DNA of 64,000 nucleotides from Desulfovibrio sp. ZJ209 (lineage in GTDB: Bacteria > Desulfobacterota > Desulfovibrionia > Desulfovibrionales > Desulfovibrionaceae). The notes under the pieces were generated by a model. The model saw only the letters and a list, made by a program, of their open reading frames with translations, was not told the DNA's origin and ran no database searches. Below, in pieces: positions 11,435 through 22,018 of the stretch. The stretch lies in the NCBI RefSeq assembly GCF_011039135.1, contig NZ_JAAKEJ010000001.1, forward strand, positions 682,001 through 746,000. The letters run 5' to 3'. Positions within the stretch are counted from its first letter, which is position 1, and each line of letters starts with the position of its first letter. Both the position numbers and the translations under genes were made by a program.

Positions 11435-11980
11435 ATGCTCAAGCACATAGCCGCCCTGGCCCTCGTCCTCTGCGTGGGCGCCCCGGCCCTTGCGGCCGAG
11501 AAAACGCCCGGCGAGCAGGCAGCGCCGGCTGCCGCCGGTGACAAGGCCCCCCAGGCTGCGGAAACGCCGGCCCCGGCCAATCCTGGAGAACTGAGCTGCA
11601 AATACTACACGGTGACCATGCCGGATGACTGGAAAGCTGTCATGGCCCCCACGGAAAACCAGGGCATGACGAGTGCCATCTTCGCGCGCACGGCGGGGAG
11701 CGCTGTCGTCACCATGGTGGTCGGCCCGTGCGGCGTGGCGGACGGCAAGATGATCGCGGGCATGTTCGCCGAGCAGTTCAAGGCGGAAAAGCCCCCGGTG
11801 GAAAAGAACGGCCAGTACACCTTCTCCTTCACGCAGCAGGGCATGCCCTGCCAGGCGTGGGTGTCCACCGAGGGGGATGTGTTCATGGTCACGACGGTGA
11901 CGGGCAACCGCAAGGAAGCCCAGGCCTTCCTCAAGCAGCACGTCAAGAGCGCGGACTACGCCAAGCTGCTGCCGCAATAG
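11435..11980 (+). CDS. Secreted periplasmic protein of unknown function
   Basis: A 181-residue protein with a clear Sec signal peptide (KHIAALALVLCVGAPALA, with AxA before the probable cleavage site), then a Pro/Ala-rich linker of about 30 residues and a compact domain starting at ELSCKYYTVTMPDDWK. This layout resembles small exported beta-rich domains. Cys residues occur in three places in the mature part. AAGGAG precedes ATG 11435. It stands alone between rel and lysS with its own predicted promoter. No family could be named. Confidence 0.7.
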   Translation: MLKHIAALALVLCVGAPALAAEKTPGEQAAPAAAGDKAPQAAETPAPANPGELSCKYYTVTMPDDWKAVMAPTENQGMTSAIFARTAGSAVVTMVVGPCGVADGKMIAGMFAEQFKAEKPPVEKNGQYTFSFTQQGMPCQAWVSTEGDVFMVTTVTGNRKEAQAFLKQHVKSADYAKLLPQ

Positions 11981-12044
11981 GCAGCCTGCACGCCGGGCGC
12001 GGCTGGAGATGGCCGCGCCCGTGCCGCGGGCGTACCGCAGGCCG

Positions 12045-13646
12045 TCAGGAGGCCTGGAACTCGGGCCGGAGCAGCGGGAAGAGGATGACCTCGCGGATGG
12101 AGGGAGAATCGGTGAGCAGCATGACCAGACGGTCGATGCCCACGCCCTGCCCCGCAGCCGGCGGCATGCCGTATTCGAGGGCGCGCAGGTAGTCTTCGTC
12201 CATGCTGTGTGCCTCGTCGTCGCCGGCCTCACGCTCCCGCTTCTGCTCCTCAAAGCGCAGGCGCTGGTCAACGGGGTCGTTAAGCTCCGAAAAGGCGTTG
12301 GAGAGTTCGCGCCCGGTGATGAAGAGCTCGAAGCGGTCGGTTATCTCGGGCCTCACGTCATTGCGGCGCGAGAGCGGCGAGATGGCCGTGGGATAGTGAT
12401 AGATGAAGTGCGGCTGGATGAGCTTGTCTTCCACATCCAGGTCAAAGAGCTTGGCCTGGAGCTTTTCCAGACACTCGTTTTCGAGGATCTTTTCGCCGCG
12501 TTCGCGGATATACGCCTTCACCTTATTGTAATCGTTGTAAAATTCCGGCTTGTGGCCGCCAATCTTGGTCAGCGAGTCATAAAAGCTCATGCGGTGCCAG
12601 TGCCCGGGCGTGAGGTCGATTTGCTCGCCCTGGTAGGTGACCATCGAGCTTCCGCAGACCTTGCGCGCAATGTGGGCGAAAAGCTGCTCGGTGAAGTCCA
12701 TGAGGTCTTCAAAGGTGGCGTAGGCCCAGTAAAATTCACACATGGTGAATTCCGGGTTGTGGCGCGTATCGATGCCCTCGTTGCGGAAGTTGCGGTTGAG
12801 CTCGAAGACCTTTTCAAAGCCGCCCACGAGCAGGCGCTTCAAATAGAGCTCGGGCGCGATGCGCAAAAAGAGCTCGAGGTCGAGGGCATTGTGGTGCGTC
12901 TTGAAGGGCTTGGCCGTGGCGCCGCCGGCGATGGGCTGCATGACCGGCGTCTCCACCTCCATGAAGCCGTGGTCTTCCATGAAGCGGCGGAATTCGCGCA
13001 CGATGAGGCTGCGCTTGATGAAAATCTCACGGCTGCGCGGCGTGACGATGAGGTCCACATAGCGCTGCCGGTAGCGGGTCTCCATGTCCTTCAGGCCGTG
13101 GTATTTTTCCGGCAGGGGCCGCATGGAGCGGGAGAGCAGGCGCAGGGAGCGGCAGGCGATGGTCAGCTCGCCCGTCTTGGTGCGGAAAAGATGCCCGGAA
13201 ACGCCCACGATGTCGCCCACATCGAGCTTCTTGACGATCTTGTAGGTGTCTTCGTCCAGATCTTCGCGCGAGGCATAGCACTGGATATTGCCGCTCTGGT
13301 CCATGAGGTGGAAAAAGGCCACCTTGCCGAAAGAGCGCAGGGAGACAATGCGGCCGGCCACGGCGAAAACATCCTCGGTGGCTTCCAGCGCCTCGCCCTC
13401 GAGCTTGCCGTATTTCTCCAGCACCCAGGCGATGGAGTGTTCCTTGCGGAAGTCGTTGGGGAAGAGCGGGGTGCCGCTGTCGAGCAGGTCACAGGCCTTG
13501 GTGACGCGGTTCTTGATGACTTCATTGAGCTCGTTGCGCCCGGCGAAACTTTCGAGCATGGGCATGAAGTACGCAGCATGCGGCGACTTGGTGCCCAGCT
13601 TGACAGCCGGCTTTGCGCCCTTTTTCTTCTGTTCCCGATCGTCCAC
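12045..13646 (-). CDS. lysS: Lysyl-tRNA synthetase, class II
   Basis: Charges tRNA-Lys with lysine. The anticodon-binding OB domain is at about residues 90-180 (GRIVSLRSFGKVAFFHLMDQ), followed by the class II catalytic core: motif 2 region FRNEGIDTRHNPEFTMCEFY and motif 3 GMPPAAGQGVGIDRLVMLL near the C-terminus. Start chosen at GTG 13646, which has GAAGGGGG upstream, giving 533 residues with a Lys-rich leader (EQKKKGAKP); an internal ATG at about 13565 would give the more usual length of about 506. The gene is divergent from ftsH. Confidence 0.95.
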   Translation of the reverse strand: MDDREQKKKGAKPAVKLGTKSPHAAYFMPMLESFAGRNELNEVIKNRVTKACDLLDSGTPLFPNDFRKEHSIAWVLEKYGKLEGEALEATEDVFAVAGRIVSLRSFGKVAFFHLMDQSGNIQCYASREDLDEDTYKIVKKLDVGDIVGVSGHLFRTKTGELTIACRSLRLLSRSMRPLPEKYHGLKDMETRYRQRYVDLIVTPRSREIFIKRSLIVREFRRFMEDHGFMEVETPVMQPIAGGATAKPFKTHHNALDLELFLRIAPELYLKRLLVGGFEKVFELNRNFRNEGIDTRHNPEFTMCEFYWAYATFEDLMDFTEQLFAHIARKVCGSSMVTYQGEQIDLTPGHWHRMSFYDSLTKIGGHKPEFYNDYNKVKAYIRERGEKILENECLEKLQAKLFDLDVEDKLIQPHFIYHYPTAISPLSRRNDVRPEITDRFELFITGRELSNAFSELNDPVDQRLRFEEQKREREAGDDEAHSMDEDYLRALEYGMPPAAGQGVGIDRLVMLLTDSPSIREVILFPLLRPEFQAS

Positions 13647-13725
13647 GCTCAGGCCCCCTTCCGTCTCCCCTCGCCTTCCGCCGCGCGGCCATGGCCGCAG
13701 ATTCCTCCCGCGCGGAAAGTAGGCC

Positions 13726-13754
13726 AAGGTATGCCATTCGTACCGGAGCGTCAA
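13726..13754 (-). promoter_or_regulatory. Putative sigma-70 promoter of lysS
   Basis: On the minus strand TTGACG (13754-13749), a 17-base spacer and TACCTT (13731-13726) are positioned about 80 bases before the GTG start of lysS. Confidence 0.5.
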
Positions 13755-13773
13755 GACGCGCACCCGGGAGCCA

Positions 13774-13801
13774 TTGCCAAGAACCGAAAGAATGTTATAT
13801 G
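13774..13801 (+). promoter_or_regulatory. Putative sigma-70 promoter of ftsH
   Basis: TTGCCA (13774-13779), a 16-base spacer and TATATG (13796-13801) lie about 80 bases before the ftsH start. It is arranged back to back with the lysS promoter, about 20 bases away, so both may share control. Confidence 0.4.
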
Positions 13802-13881
13802 GAAAGGGACTTGCGCCCCCCGGGCGCCCGGTGGTCACGGCCGCGCCAGGCTGGCGCGGCCAAATGGCAACGGAGGCAGTA

Positions 13882-15930
<2,049 letters not shown>

Positions 15931-15976
15931 CACGGGCGCGCAAAAGCTGCATGTTTCGGCCGCGCAGGGGCCGTTG

Positions 15977-16864
15977 ATGGCCGAATGCGAAGCGCCGGAG
16001 GCTGTGGCCCGGAGAATGGCGCCCCCTGCCTGGGTGGTTGCCGGTGGCCGGGAACTCAAGCCCGGGACGCCGTACGGCGTCATGGGCATCCTCAACCTCA
16101 CGCCCGATTCCTTCTATGACGGCGGCCGCCACGATACGGGCAAGGCGGCGCTCACACAGGCCCAGGCCTTGCGTGATGCCGGGGCCGACCTTCTGGACAT
16201 CGGCGCGGAGTCGAGCCGGCCCGGCGCGCGGCCGCTGGAGCCGGGGGAGGAGCTGGAACGGCTCGTCCCTGTGCTTCGCTCCGTGCGGGAGCACATGCCG
16301 GGCCTGCCCGTTTCCGTGGATACGGTGCATGCGGCCACGGCCGACGCCGCGCTCGGCATGGGCGCGCTCGTCATCAACGATGTCTCGGCCTGCCGGGCCG
16401 ACCCTGGGCTTACGGACGTGCTTGTGGAGCGCAAGCCCGGCTATGTGCTCATGCACAGCCAGGGGCGGCCGCCGGACATGCAGGCCGCGCCGCACTATGC
16501 GGACGTGTGCCGCGAAGTGCGCGAGTTTTTCGGGCGCGAGCTTGACCGCCTCGTGCGGGCGGGCCTGCCCGAAGACCGCATCGTGCTCGACCCGGGCATC
16601 GGCTTTGGCAAGACGCTGGCGCACAACCTGGCGCTTCTGGCGCACGCCGGAGAATTTCTGGAGTTCGGCCGCCCGCTCCTCGTGGGGCTTTCCATGAAGT
16701 CCCTGTTCGGGGAATTGCTGGGACTGCCGCTGAGCGAGCGCGGCGCGGCCACGCAAACGGCGTCGGCCCTCCTGTGGGAGCGCGGCGTCTACTGGCACCG
16801 GGTGCACGACGTGGCTGGCGTCACGGGCGCCCTGCGCCTGGCCGCGGCCCTGGCCGGGGCGTAA
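15977..16864 (+). CDS. folP: Dihydropteroate synthase
   Basis: Joins para-aminobenzoate to the pterin pyrophosphate in folate synthesis and is the sulfonamide target. The 295-residue TIM-barrel protein has YGVMGILNLTPDSFYDGG, then DAGADLLDIGAESSRPG, DTVHA, VINDVSA and DPGIGFGKT, all conserved in the family. The loop usually written S-R-K-S reads GLSMKSLFG here: the Arg is Met, while the Lys and Ser remain. ATG 15977 is preferred over TTG 15974. It sits between ftsH and cdaA, 46 bases after ftsH, and shares the folate pathway with folK at 20.5 kb. Confidence 0.95.
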   Translation: MAECEAPEAVARRMAPPAWVVAGGRELKPGTPYGVMGILNLTPDSFYDGGRHDTGKAALTQAQALRDAGADLLDIGAESSRPGARPLEPGEELERLVPVLRSVREHMPGLPVSVDTVHAATADAALGMGALVINDVSACRADPGLTDVLVERKPGYVLMHSQGRPPDMQAAPHYADVCREVREFFGRELDRLVRAGLPEDRIVLDPGIGFGKTLAHNLALLAHAGEFLEFGRPLLVGLSMKSLFGELLGLPLSERGAATQTASALLWERGVYWHRVHDVAGVTGALRLAAALAGA

Positions 16865-16908
16865 GGCAACGCCCGCGCGCAAGCGCCCCCCGCCCACAAG
16901 GAAAGCGC

Positions 16909-17646
16909 ATGGTCTTCGAGCACTTTGTCTTTGACTGGCGCGACGCGCTGGACATCGCCCTGGTGAGCCTTTTGCTCTACCAGATCATCCAGCTTTTACG
17001 CGGCTCGCGCGCCCTGGCCGTCCTCACGGGCCTCGGGCTGCTCACCCTGCTCTATTTTCTCGCCCGGGCGCTCGGGCTCTACACGCTCTCCTGGCTGCTG
17101 CAATATATTTTCGGCTCCATTTTCATCCTTATCGTCGTCATCTTCCAGTCCGACATCCGGCAGGCCCTGGGCGAAATGGGCACGCACCGCTTCTTCCGGC
17201 GACGGGAGCTCGCCGAGGGCGCTGTGGACGAGGTCGTCCAGGCCTGTGTGGAGATGGCGCGGCTGCGCGTGGGCGCGCTCATCGTCATCGAGCGCAGCAT
17301 GCGCCTCGGGGACATGATCAAGCGCGAGGGCGTGCGGCTCGACGCCCTGCTCTCCCGGCAACTGCTCATGAACATCTTTTACCCCAAGGCGCCGCTCCAC
17401 GACGGCGCGGCCGTCATCAGCAAGGGCAGGATCATGGCCGCGGGCTGCATCCTGCCGCTGGCCGTGGCCAAGGGACAGAATTTCGGCACCAGGCACAGGG
17501 CGGCGCTTGGCATCACCCAGGAGAGCGACGCCGTGGCCATCGCCGTCTCCGAAGAGCGCGGCGAGATTTCCGTCGCCATGAAGGGCGAGCTCGTGCGCTC
17601 GCTGGACGCCACACGCCTGCGGCAGGTACTTAATGAAATCCTTTAA
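16909..17646 (+). CDS. cdaA: Diadenylate cyclase, CdaA/DacA type
   Basis: Condenses two ATP to cyclic di-AMP at the membrane. Three N-terminal membrane segments (about residues 12-80) are followed by the DAC domain, with both active-site motifs: LHDGAAVI (Asp165-Gly-Ala) and GTRHRAALG (Arg195-His-Arg). Length (245 residues) is normal. GGAAAG precedes ATG 16909. Its last 14 bases overlap ybbR, and glmM follows: the same three genes form the CdaA-CdaR-GlmM regulatory complex in Firmicutes, where CdaR and GlmM modulate cyclase activity. This argues for the same circuit here. Confidence 0.96.
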   Translation: MVFEHFVFDWRDALDIALVSLLLYQIIQLLRGSRALAVLTGLGLLTLLYFLARALGLYTLSWLLQYIFGSIFILIVVIFQSDIRQALGEMGTHRFFRRRELAEGAVDEVVQACVEMARLRVGALIVIERSMRLGDMIKREGVRLDALLSRQLLMNIFYPKAPLHDGAAVISKGRIMAAGCILPLAVAKGQNFGTRHRAALGITQESDAVAIAVSEERGEISVAMKGELVRSLDATRLRQVLNEIL

Positions 17647-18592
17647 GAAACAGGATGCCGACGGGGACAAGGGGCGCCTCGGCCGCGCGCCGCATGCGCT
17701 CTCCATGCTGCTCGCCGTGCTGCTGGCCTCGGCCATGTGGTATGCGGTGAGCGTGCGCGACCGCCTCGAAGCCCAGGTGGAAGTCAATATCGATTATTAC
17801 GGCATCCCGCCCAACCTCGTGGTCACCGACGGCCTTGTGAGCAAGATTATCGTGCGCCTTCGAGGCCCGGAGACCTTGCTGCGCTCCATCCCGCGCGAGC
17901 GCCTTAACGAGGCCGTCGACCTTTCGGACATCAAGAAGGGCGTCACCATCGTGCCCCTGGCCGGCGACGAGCTGGGGCCCGCCTTCCGGGCCTTTGAGGT
18001 GGTGGACATCCAGCCGCCGCGCATCGTGGTCAAGGCGGACACCGTGCTCGAGCGCAGCGTGCCCGTGCGCACCATCGTGGATTCGCCCCTGCGCGGGGGC
18101 GCGCTCACCGTTGAGAACGTGAGCGTCTCGCCGGCCACGGTCATCCTGCGCGGGCCGGAATCCGTGGTCAGCACCATTTCCAATGTGCCGGCGACCATCA
18201 AGCTCGACCCCAAGGCGGCGGGCACCACGGTGCAGCAAAGCATCACCCTGGATACCCCTAGCCTTGTCACCGCGTCGCCGCCCTCGGTGCGCGTGCGCTA
18301 CACCATCACGAGCGGGCGCACGGTGGTGTCGCGTCGCTGCCGTATCAGCGTGGAGACCGACGCGCAGCACCACTACACCGTGTCGCCCGACGAAATGACC
18401 GTGCTCGTGGAGGTGCCGGAAGCGCTCGCGAAGAGCTCGAGCTACCTCCAGCAGCTTGAGGTGAGCGTGCTGCCGCCCGCCATGGACATCGACGAGAGCA
18501 GGAAGGTCAAGCCGCGCTTCCGCCTGCCCGAAGGCATGACGCTCTTGAATCCCCCCACCGATGACGTTACGGTGACACGAACGAAAAAATAG
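17633..18592 (+). CDS. ybbR: YbbR-domain protein, CdaA regulator-like
   Basis: A 319-residue protein with one N-terminal membrane segment ([20 protein letters not shown]) and repeated beta-rich YbbR domains facing outward: a first unit starting near [17 protein letters not shown], another at [14 protein letters not shown] with [15 protein letters not shown], and a less regular third. In Firmicutes the protein (CdaR) adjusts cyclic di-AMP synthesis through contact with CdaA. The ATG at 17633 lies inside the end of cdaA, so the two are translationally coupled. Its function here is inferred from family and position. Confidence 0.88.
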   Translation: MKSFKKQDADGDKGRLGRAPHALSMLLAVLLASAMWYAVSVRDRLEAQVEVNIDYYGIPPNLVVTDGLVSKIIVRLRGPETLLRSIPRERLNEAVDLSDIKKGVTIVPLAGDELGPAFRAFEVVDIQPPRIVVKADTVLERSVPVRTIVDSPLRGGALTVENVSVSPATVILRGPESVVSTISNVPATIKLDPKAAGTTVQQSITLDTPSLVTASPPSVRVRYTITSGRTVVSRRCRISVETDAQHHYTVSPDEMTVLVEVPEALAKSSSYLQQLEVSVLPPAMDIDESRKVKPRFRLPEGMTLLNPPTDDVTVTRTKK

Positions 18593-18615
18593 CGCCCGGC
18601 GCGCGGAGGCGTGAG

Positions 18616-19968
18616 ATGGCTCAACGGCTTTTTGGAACAGACGGCCTCCGGGGCAAGGTCAATACCCCGCCCATGACCGTGGACGTGGCCCTGCGCTTGG
18701 GCCTTGCCGCCGGCGTGCGCTTCAGGCGCGGGCCGCACCGGCACCGGGTGGTCATCGGCAAGGATACGCGCCTTTCGGGCTACATGTTCGAGTCCGCGCT
18801 TACGGCGGGCCTTTGCGCCTCGGGCATGCACGTTATCATGACCGGGCCCCTCCCCACGCCGGCCATTTCCTTCCTCACGCGCAACATGCGCGCCGACCTC
18901 GGCGTGGTCATCTCCGCCTCGCACAATCCTTTTTATGACAACGGCATCAAGTTTTTCGACGCGGACGGCTACAAGCTCCCCGACCAGACGGAAAACGAGA
19001 TCGCGGCCATGGTGCTCGACCGGGACTTTGCCTGGCCCTATCCCGATGAGCGCAGCATCGGCCGCGCCACCAAGATCGAGGACGCGGGGGGGCGCTACAT
19101 CGTCTACACCAAGAGCTGCTTCCCGCCGCACCTGACCCTCGCCGGCCTGCGCATCGTGGTGGACTGCGCCAACGGCGCGAGCTACAAGGTGGCGCCACTG
19201 GCGCTGGAGGAACTTGGGGCAGAGGTCTTCCGCATCGGCACTTCGCCTGACGGCACCAATATCAACGACCACTGCGGCTCGCTTTACCCGGAGGTGGTGG
19301 CGGCCAAGGTGCGCGAGCTGCGCGCCGATGTGGGCCTCGCGCTGGACGGCGACGCCGACCGCCTCATCGTGGTGGACGAGCGCGGCACCATCCTCGACGG
19401 CGACCAGCTCATGGCGCTCTGCGCGCAGTCCATGATGGCGCGCGGGGAGCTGCCTAACAACCTGCTCGTCGCCACGGTGATGAGCAACCTGGCCCTCGAG
19501 ATCTTCATGCGCGAGCATGGCGGCAGCCTTTTGCGCGCCCCCGTGGGCGACCGCTATGTGGTGGAGGCCATGCGCCGCGAGGGCGCCATGCTGGGCGGAG
19601 AGCAGTCCGGGCACCTCATCTTCCGCCACTACAGCACCACGGGCGACGGCCTTTTGGCCGCCCTCCAGATACTGCGCATCATGCGCGAGAAGGAAAAGCC
19701 CCTCTCCGAGCTCGCCGGGCTGCTCACGCCCTTCCCGCAGTGCCTTGTCAATGTGCATGTGGAAAGGCGCCTGCCCTTCGAGGAAAGGCCGGCCATCGCC
19801 GAAGCAGTGGCCAGGGTGGAGGCTGAGCTCGCGGGCAGGGGGCGGGTGCTCCTGCGCTATTCGGGCACGGAGGCCCTCTGCCGGGTCATGGTGGAAGGGG
19901 AAAACGCCGACCGTGTGCGCCAGTACGCCCACGACCTCGCGGAGCTCGTGCAGCGGGAATTGCGCTGA
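18616..19968 (+). CDS. glmM: Phosphoglucosamine mutase
   Basis: Converts glucosamine-6-phosphate to glucosamine-1-phosphate for UDP-GlcNAc, hence peptidoglycan and lipopolysaccharide. The 450-residue alpha-D-phosphohexomutase has [11 protein letters not shown] at the N-terminus, the phosphorylated serine in [16 protein letters not shown] (Ser102, as in E. coli GlmM), the metal-binding loop DGDADR, and the phosphate-binding loop [15 protein letters not shown] near the end. It follows ybbR by 23 bases in the ftsH-folP-cdaA-ybbR-glmM run. Confidence 0.97.
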   Translation: MAQRLFGTDGLRGKVNTPPMTVDVALRLGLAAGVRFRRGPHRHRVVIGKDTRLSGYMFESALTAGLCASGMHVIMTGPLPTPAISFLTRNMRADLGVVISASHNPFYDNGIKFFDADGYKLPDQTENEIAAMVLDRDFAWPYPDERSIGRATKIEDAGGRYIVYTKSCFPPHLTLAGLRIVVDCANGASYKVAPLALEELGAEVFRIGTSPDGTNINDHCGSLYPEVVAAKVRELRADVGLALDGDADRLIVVDERGTILDGDQLMALCAQSMMARGELPNNLLVATVMSNLALEIFMREHGGSLLRAPVGDRYVVEAMRREGAMLGGEQSGHLIFRHYSTTGDGLLAALQILRIMREKEKPLSELAGLLTPFPQCLVNVHVERRLPFEERPAIAEAVARVEAELAGRGRVLLRYSGTEALCRVMVEGENADRVRQYAHDLAELVQRELR

Positions 19969-20082
19969 AGGGCGCCGGGAAGCCCAGTGGACGGGTATGC
20001 GGGACAGGTTCCGGGCAACGGCTCCGGCCCCGCACACCCGCGGGGGGCCCAGGCCTGGGAGATCAGGCGCCGCCGTGCCGCA

Positions 20083-20382
20083 TCACTCCTCATTGCGCGG
20101 GGGGAGCACCCTGCCGCCCTCTTCCAGCCGCTTGAGGAACTTGTCGCGGCACTCATAGCTGCAAAAATAGTGGACCTTCTCCACGTCGCGCACCGAGATG
20201 GCGCTGTCGACAGCCACATATGTGCCGCATTCCGGGTCCCGCACCATCTCGCCCGCAGCCACCTGGCGCTCCATCTCGGCCGCGTCCTCGGCGTCGCTGG
20301 CCTTCTTCTTTTTCAAAAAGTCATTGGCGAAAAGGCGGTAAAGGGCATAGACCGCAAGGGCCAGAATCAACCATTTCCACAT
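20083..20382 (-). CDS. Small membrane protein with TRASH/YHS-like zinc-binding tail
   Basis: A 99-residue protein with one N-terminal membrane segment (KWLILALAVYALYRLF), a charged linker and a Cys-rich tail: DPECGTYVAVDSAI followed by HYFCSYECRDKFLKRL. The three Cys with a nearby His match the TRASH/PP0621-type metal-binding pattern often found in small proteins attached to the membrane. ATG 20382 has GAGGAG upstream; an upstream extension of 38 residues is not supported. It converges with glmM and follows folK on the minus strand, 76 bases away. The metal and role are unknown. Confidence 0.72.
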   Translation of the reverse strand: MWKWLILALAVYALYRLFANDFLKKKKASDAEDAAEMERQVAAGEMVRDPECGTYVAVDSAISVRDVEKVHYFCSYECRDKFLKRLEEGGRVLPPRNEE

Positions 20383-20458
20383 CGTCGTGCTCCTCGGGAG
20401 ATGTCCTTTTTGTTCACGGGGGGCGCCCATGCACGCATAGCACACGCGGCCCGGCGCG

Positions 20459-20968
20459 TCATTGAAAAATTTTGTTGCCGCAAAGCCTGAAGTCAAGCTC
20501 CTGCAAGGCGCCGCTCAGGGGCACGCCGTCAAGAGAAATTCCCGGCGCCACATCCAGGAGCGGCACGAGCACGAAGGCGCGCCGCAAAAGGCGCGGATGC
20601 GGCACCGTGCAGTCGGCCGCGGCGCAGCGTTCCTCCCCGAACAGTAGGAGGTCGAGGTCGATGACGCGCGGGCCGAAGCGCCGCGCCGGGTCGCGCACGC
20701 GGCCCATGGCCGTTTCGATGTCCAGCAAGGCAGTCACCAAGGCAGGCGCCCGCCAGGACGCGACGAGCCCCAGCTTGAGCACCTGGTTGAGGAACCACGG
20801 CTGGTTGGCGTCTTCCTGCGGTTCGGTGCTGTAGACGGGGGAGGCCGCCTGCACCTCCACTCCGGCAAGGCGCCCCACGCGCCGCGCGGCGCAGGCCAGC
20901 ATCCGGGCGGCGTCCGCACAGTTGGAGCCAAGGCTTATGTATGCGGCAGTCGTCGCGTCCTTTGTCAT
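20459..20968 (-). CDS. folK: HPPK, 6-hydroxymethyl-7,8-dihydropterin pyrophosphokinase
   Basis: Activates hydroxymethyl-dihydropterin with ATP, the step before dihydropteroate synthase (folP at 16 kb). The product (169 residues) contains YISLGSNCADA near the start, ASPVYSTEPQ, the substrate loop and FGPRVIDLDLLLFG with the metal-binding D-x-D, and TVPHPRLLRRAFVLVPLLD. ATG 20968 is used, with GGGGAGG immediately before it; longer in-frame starts up to 21151 run through the divergent gene's 5' end. It lies divergent from the Xer recombinase gene. Confidence 0.93.
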   Translation of the reverse strand: MTKDATTAAYISLGSNCADAARMLACAARRVGRLAGVEVQAASPVYSTEPQEDANQPWFLNQVLKLGLVASWRAPALVTALLDIETAMGRVRDPARRFGPRVIDLDLLLFGEERCAAADCTVPHPRLLRRAFVLVPLLDVAPGISLDGVPLSGALQELDFRLCGNKIFQ

Positions 20969-21047
20969 CCTCCCCAGTATAGACGGCAAGCCCCGCGCCG
21001 CCAAGTGCGCCCCTTGCCCGAAGGCGCCTTCAGGGCTAGCATGCCGC

Positions 21048-22001
21048 ATGGCTTCCGAACCCTCCTCCCCCGGGCGCTGCGCCCCCCTTGCCGCGCTGCT
21101 GCCGCAATGGCTCGACCATCTCCTCGCGCAGCGGGGGCTCTCGCCGCGCACGGTGGAGGCCTATGGCCGGGATGTGGAAAACTTTTTTCTCTTCGCGGCC
21201 GAGGCCCAGGAGGACATGGCAGGGGCCGAGGCGGAAAACGCTGGTGCCGCCTTCCCCTCGGGCCATGACCTCTTTCTCTACATGGCCTGGATGCGTGGCC
21301 GCGGCAACACCGGGCGGACGCTGGCACGCCGGCTTTCGGCCTTGCGCGCCTTTTTCGGGTATGCCGTAGATGAAGGCCTGATGGCGGCCAATCCCGCCGC
21401 ACTGGTGGAAAACCCGCGCCTTCCCCAGTATTTGCCCGAAGTCCTGAGCTGTGAAGAAATGGAGCGCCTTCTGGCACTCCCGGACATGAATACCAAAAAC
21501 GGCTGGCGCGAGCGCTGCATGCTGGAACTGCTCTACGCCGCGGGCCTGCGCGTTTCCGAGCTGTGCGACCTCACAGTGGGCGACCTCGACCTCCAGGCGG
21601 GCCTTGTGCGCGTTTTCGGCAAGGGCGCCAAGGAGCGCCTCGTGCCCCTGCACGCCATGGCCGTGCGCCTTCTTAGCGAGTATCTGCGCAATTGGCGCCC
21701 CCTCTTCAGCCCAAAGGGCAACCACCTCTTCGTCAACCGCGCGGGCCACGGCCTGAGCCGCCAGTTCGTGTGGAAGCGCATCAAGGCCCTCGCGCTTGAG
21801 GCGGGCATCCGCCGGCCCATTTCTCCGCACACCTTTCGGCATTCCTTCGCCACGCACCTTCTGGAAGGCGGGGCGGACCTGCGGGCCGTCCAGACCCTGC
21901 TCGGCCATGCGGACATCAGCGCCACCGAAATTTACACCCATGTGCAGGCCGAGCGCCTGCGCGGCATTCACCGCCGCTTTCACCCGCGCAGCGCGCCATA
22001 A
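21048..22001 (+). CDS. xerD: Tyrosine recombinase, XerC/XerD family
   Basis: Site-specific recombinase that probably resolves chromosome dimers at dif during division. The 317-residue protein has an N-terminal SAM-like core-binding domain (WLDHLLAQRGLSPRTVEAYG) and a catalytic domain with LLYAAGLRVSELCDL (first Arg), HTFRHSFATHLLEGGADLRA (His-x-x-Arg), LLGHADISATEIYTHV (His and the nucleophilic Tyr). Whether it acts as XerC, XerD or a lone XerH cannot be decided. The start at ATG 21048 leaves an eight-residue lead-in; no clear ribosome site is seen. No phage or transposon genes adjoin it, so a housekeeping role is likely. Confidence 0.88.
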   Translation: MASEPSSPGRCAPLAALLPQWLDHLLAQRGLSPRTVEAYGRDVENFFLFAAEAQEDMAGAEAENAGAAFPSGHDLFLYMAWMRGRGNTGRTLARRLSALRAFFGYAVDEGLMAANPAALVENPRLPQYLPEVLSCEEMERLLALPDMNTKNGWRERCMLELLYAAGLRVSELCDLTVGDLDLQAGLVRVFGKGAKERLVPLHAMAVRLLSEYLRNWRPLFSPKGNHLFVNRAGHGLSRQFVWKRIKALALEAGIRRPISPHTFRHSFATHLLEGGADLRAVQTLLGHADISATEIYTHVQAERLRGIHRRFHPRSAP

Positions 22002-22018
22002 CCCGCAGAGACCGCTCC

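Noticed and set aside
21048..22001. Xer recombinase as the integrase of a mobile element
   Set aside because: Surrounded by housekeeping genes, with no attachment-site repeats, phage genes or tRNA junction nearby.
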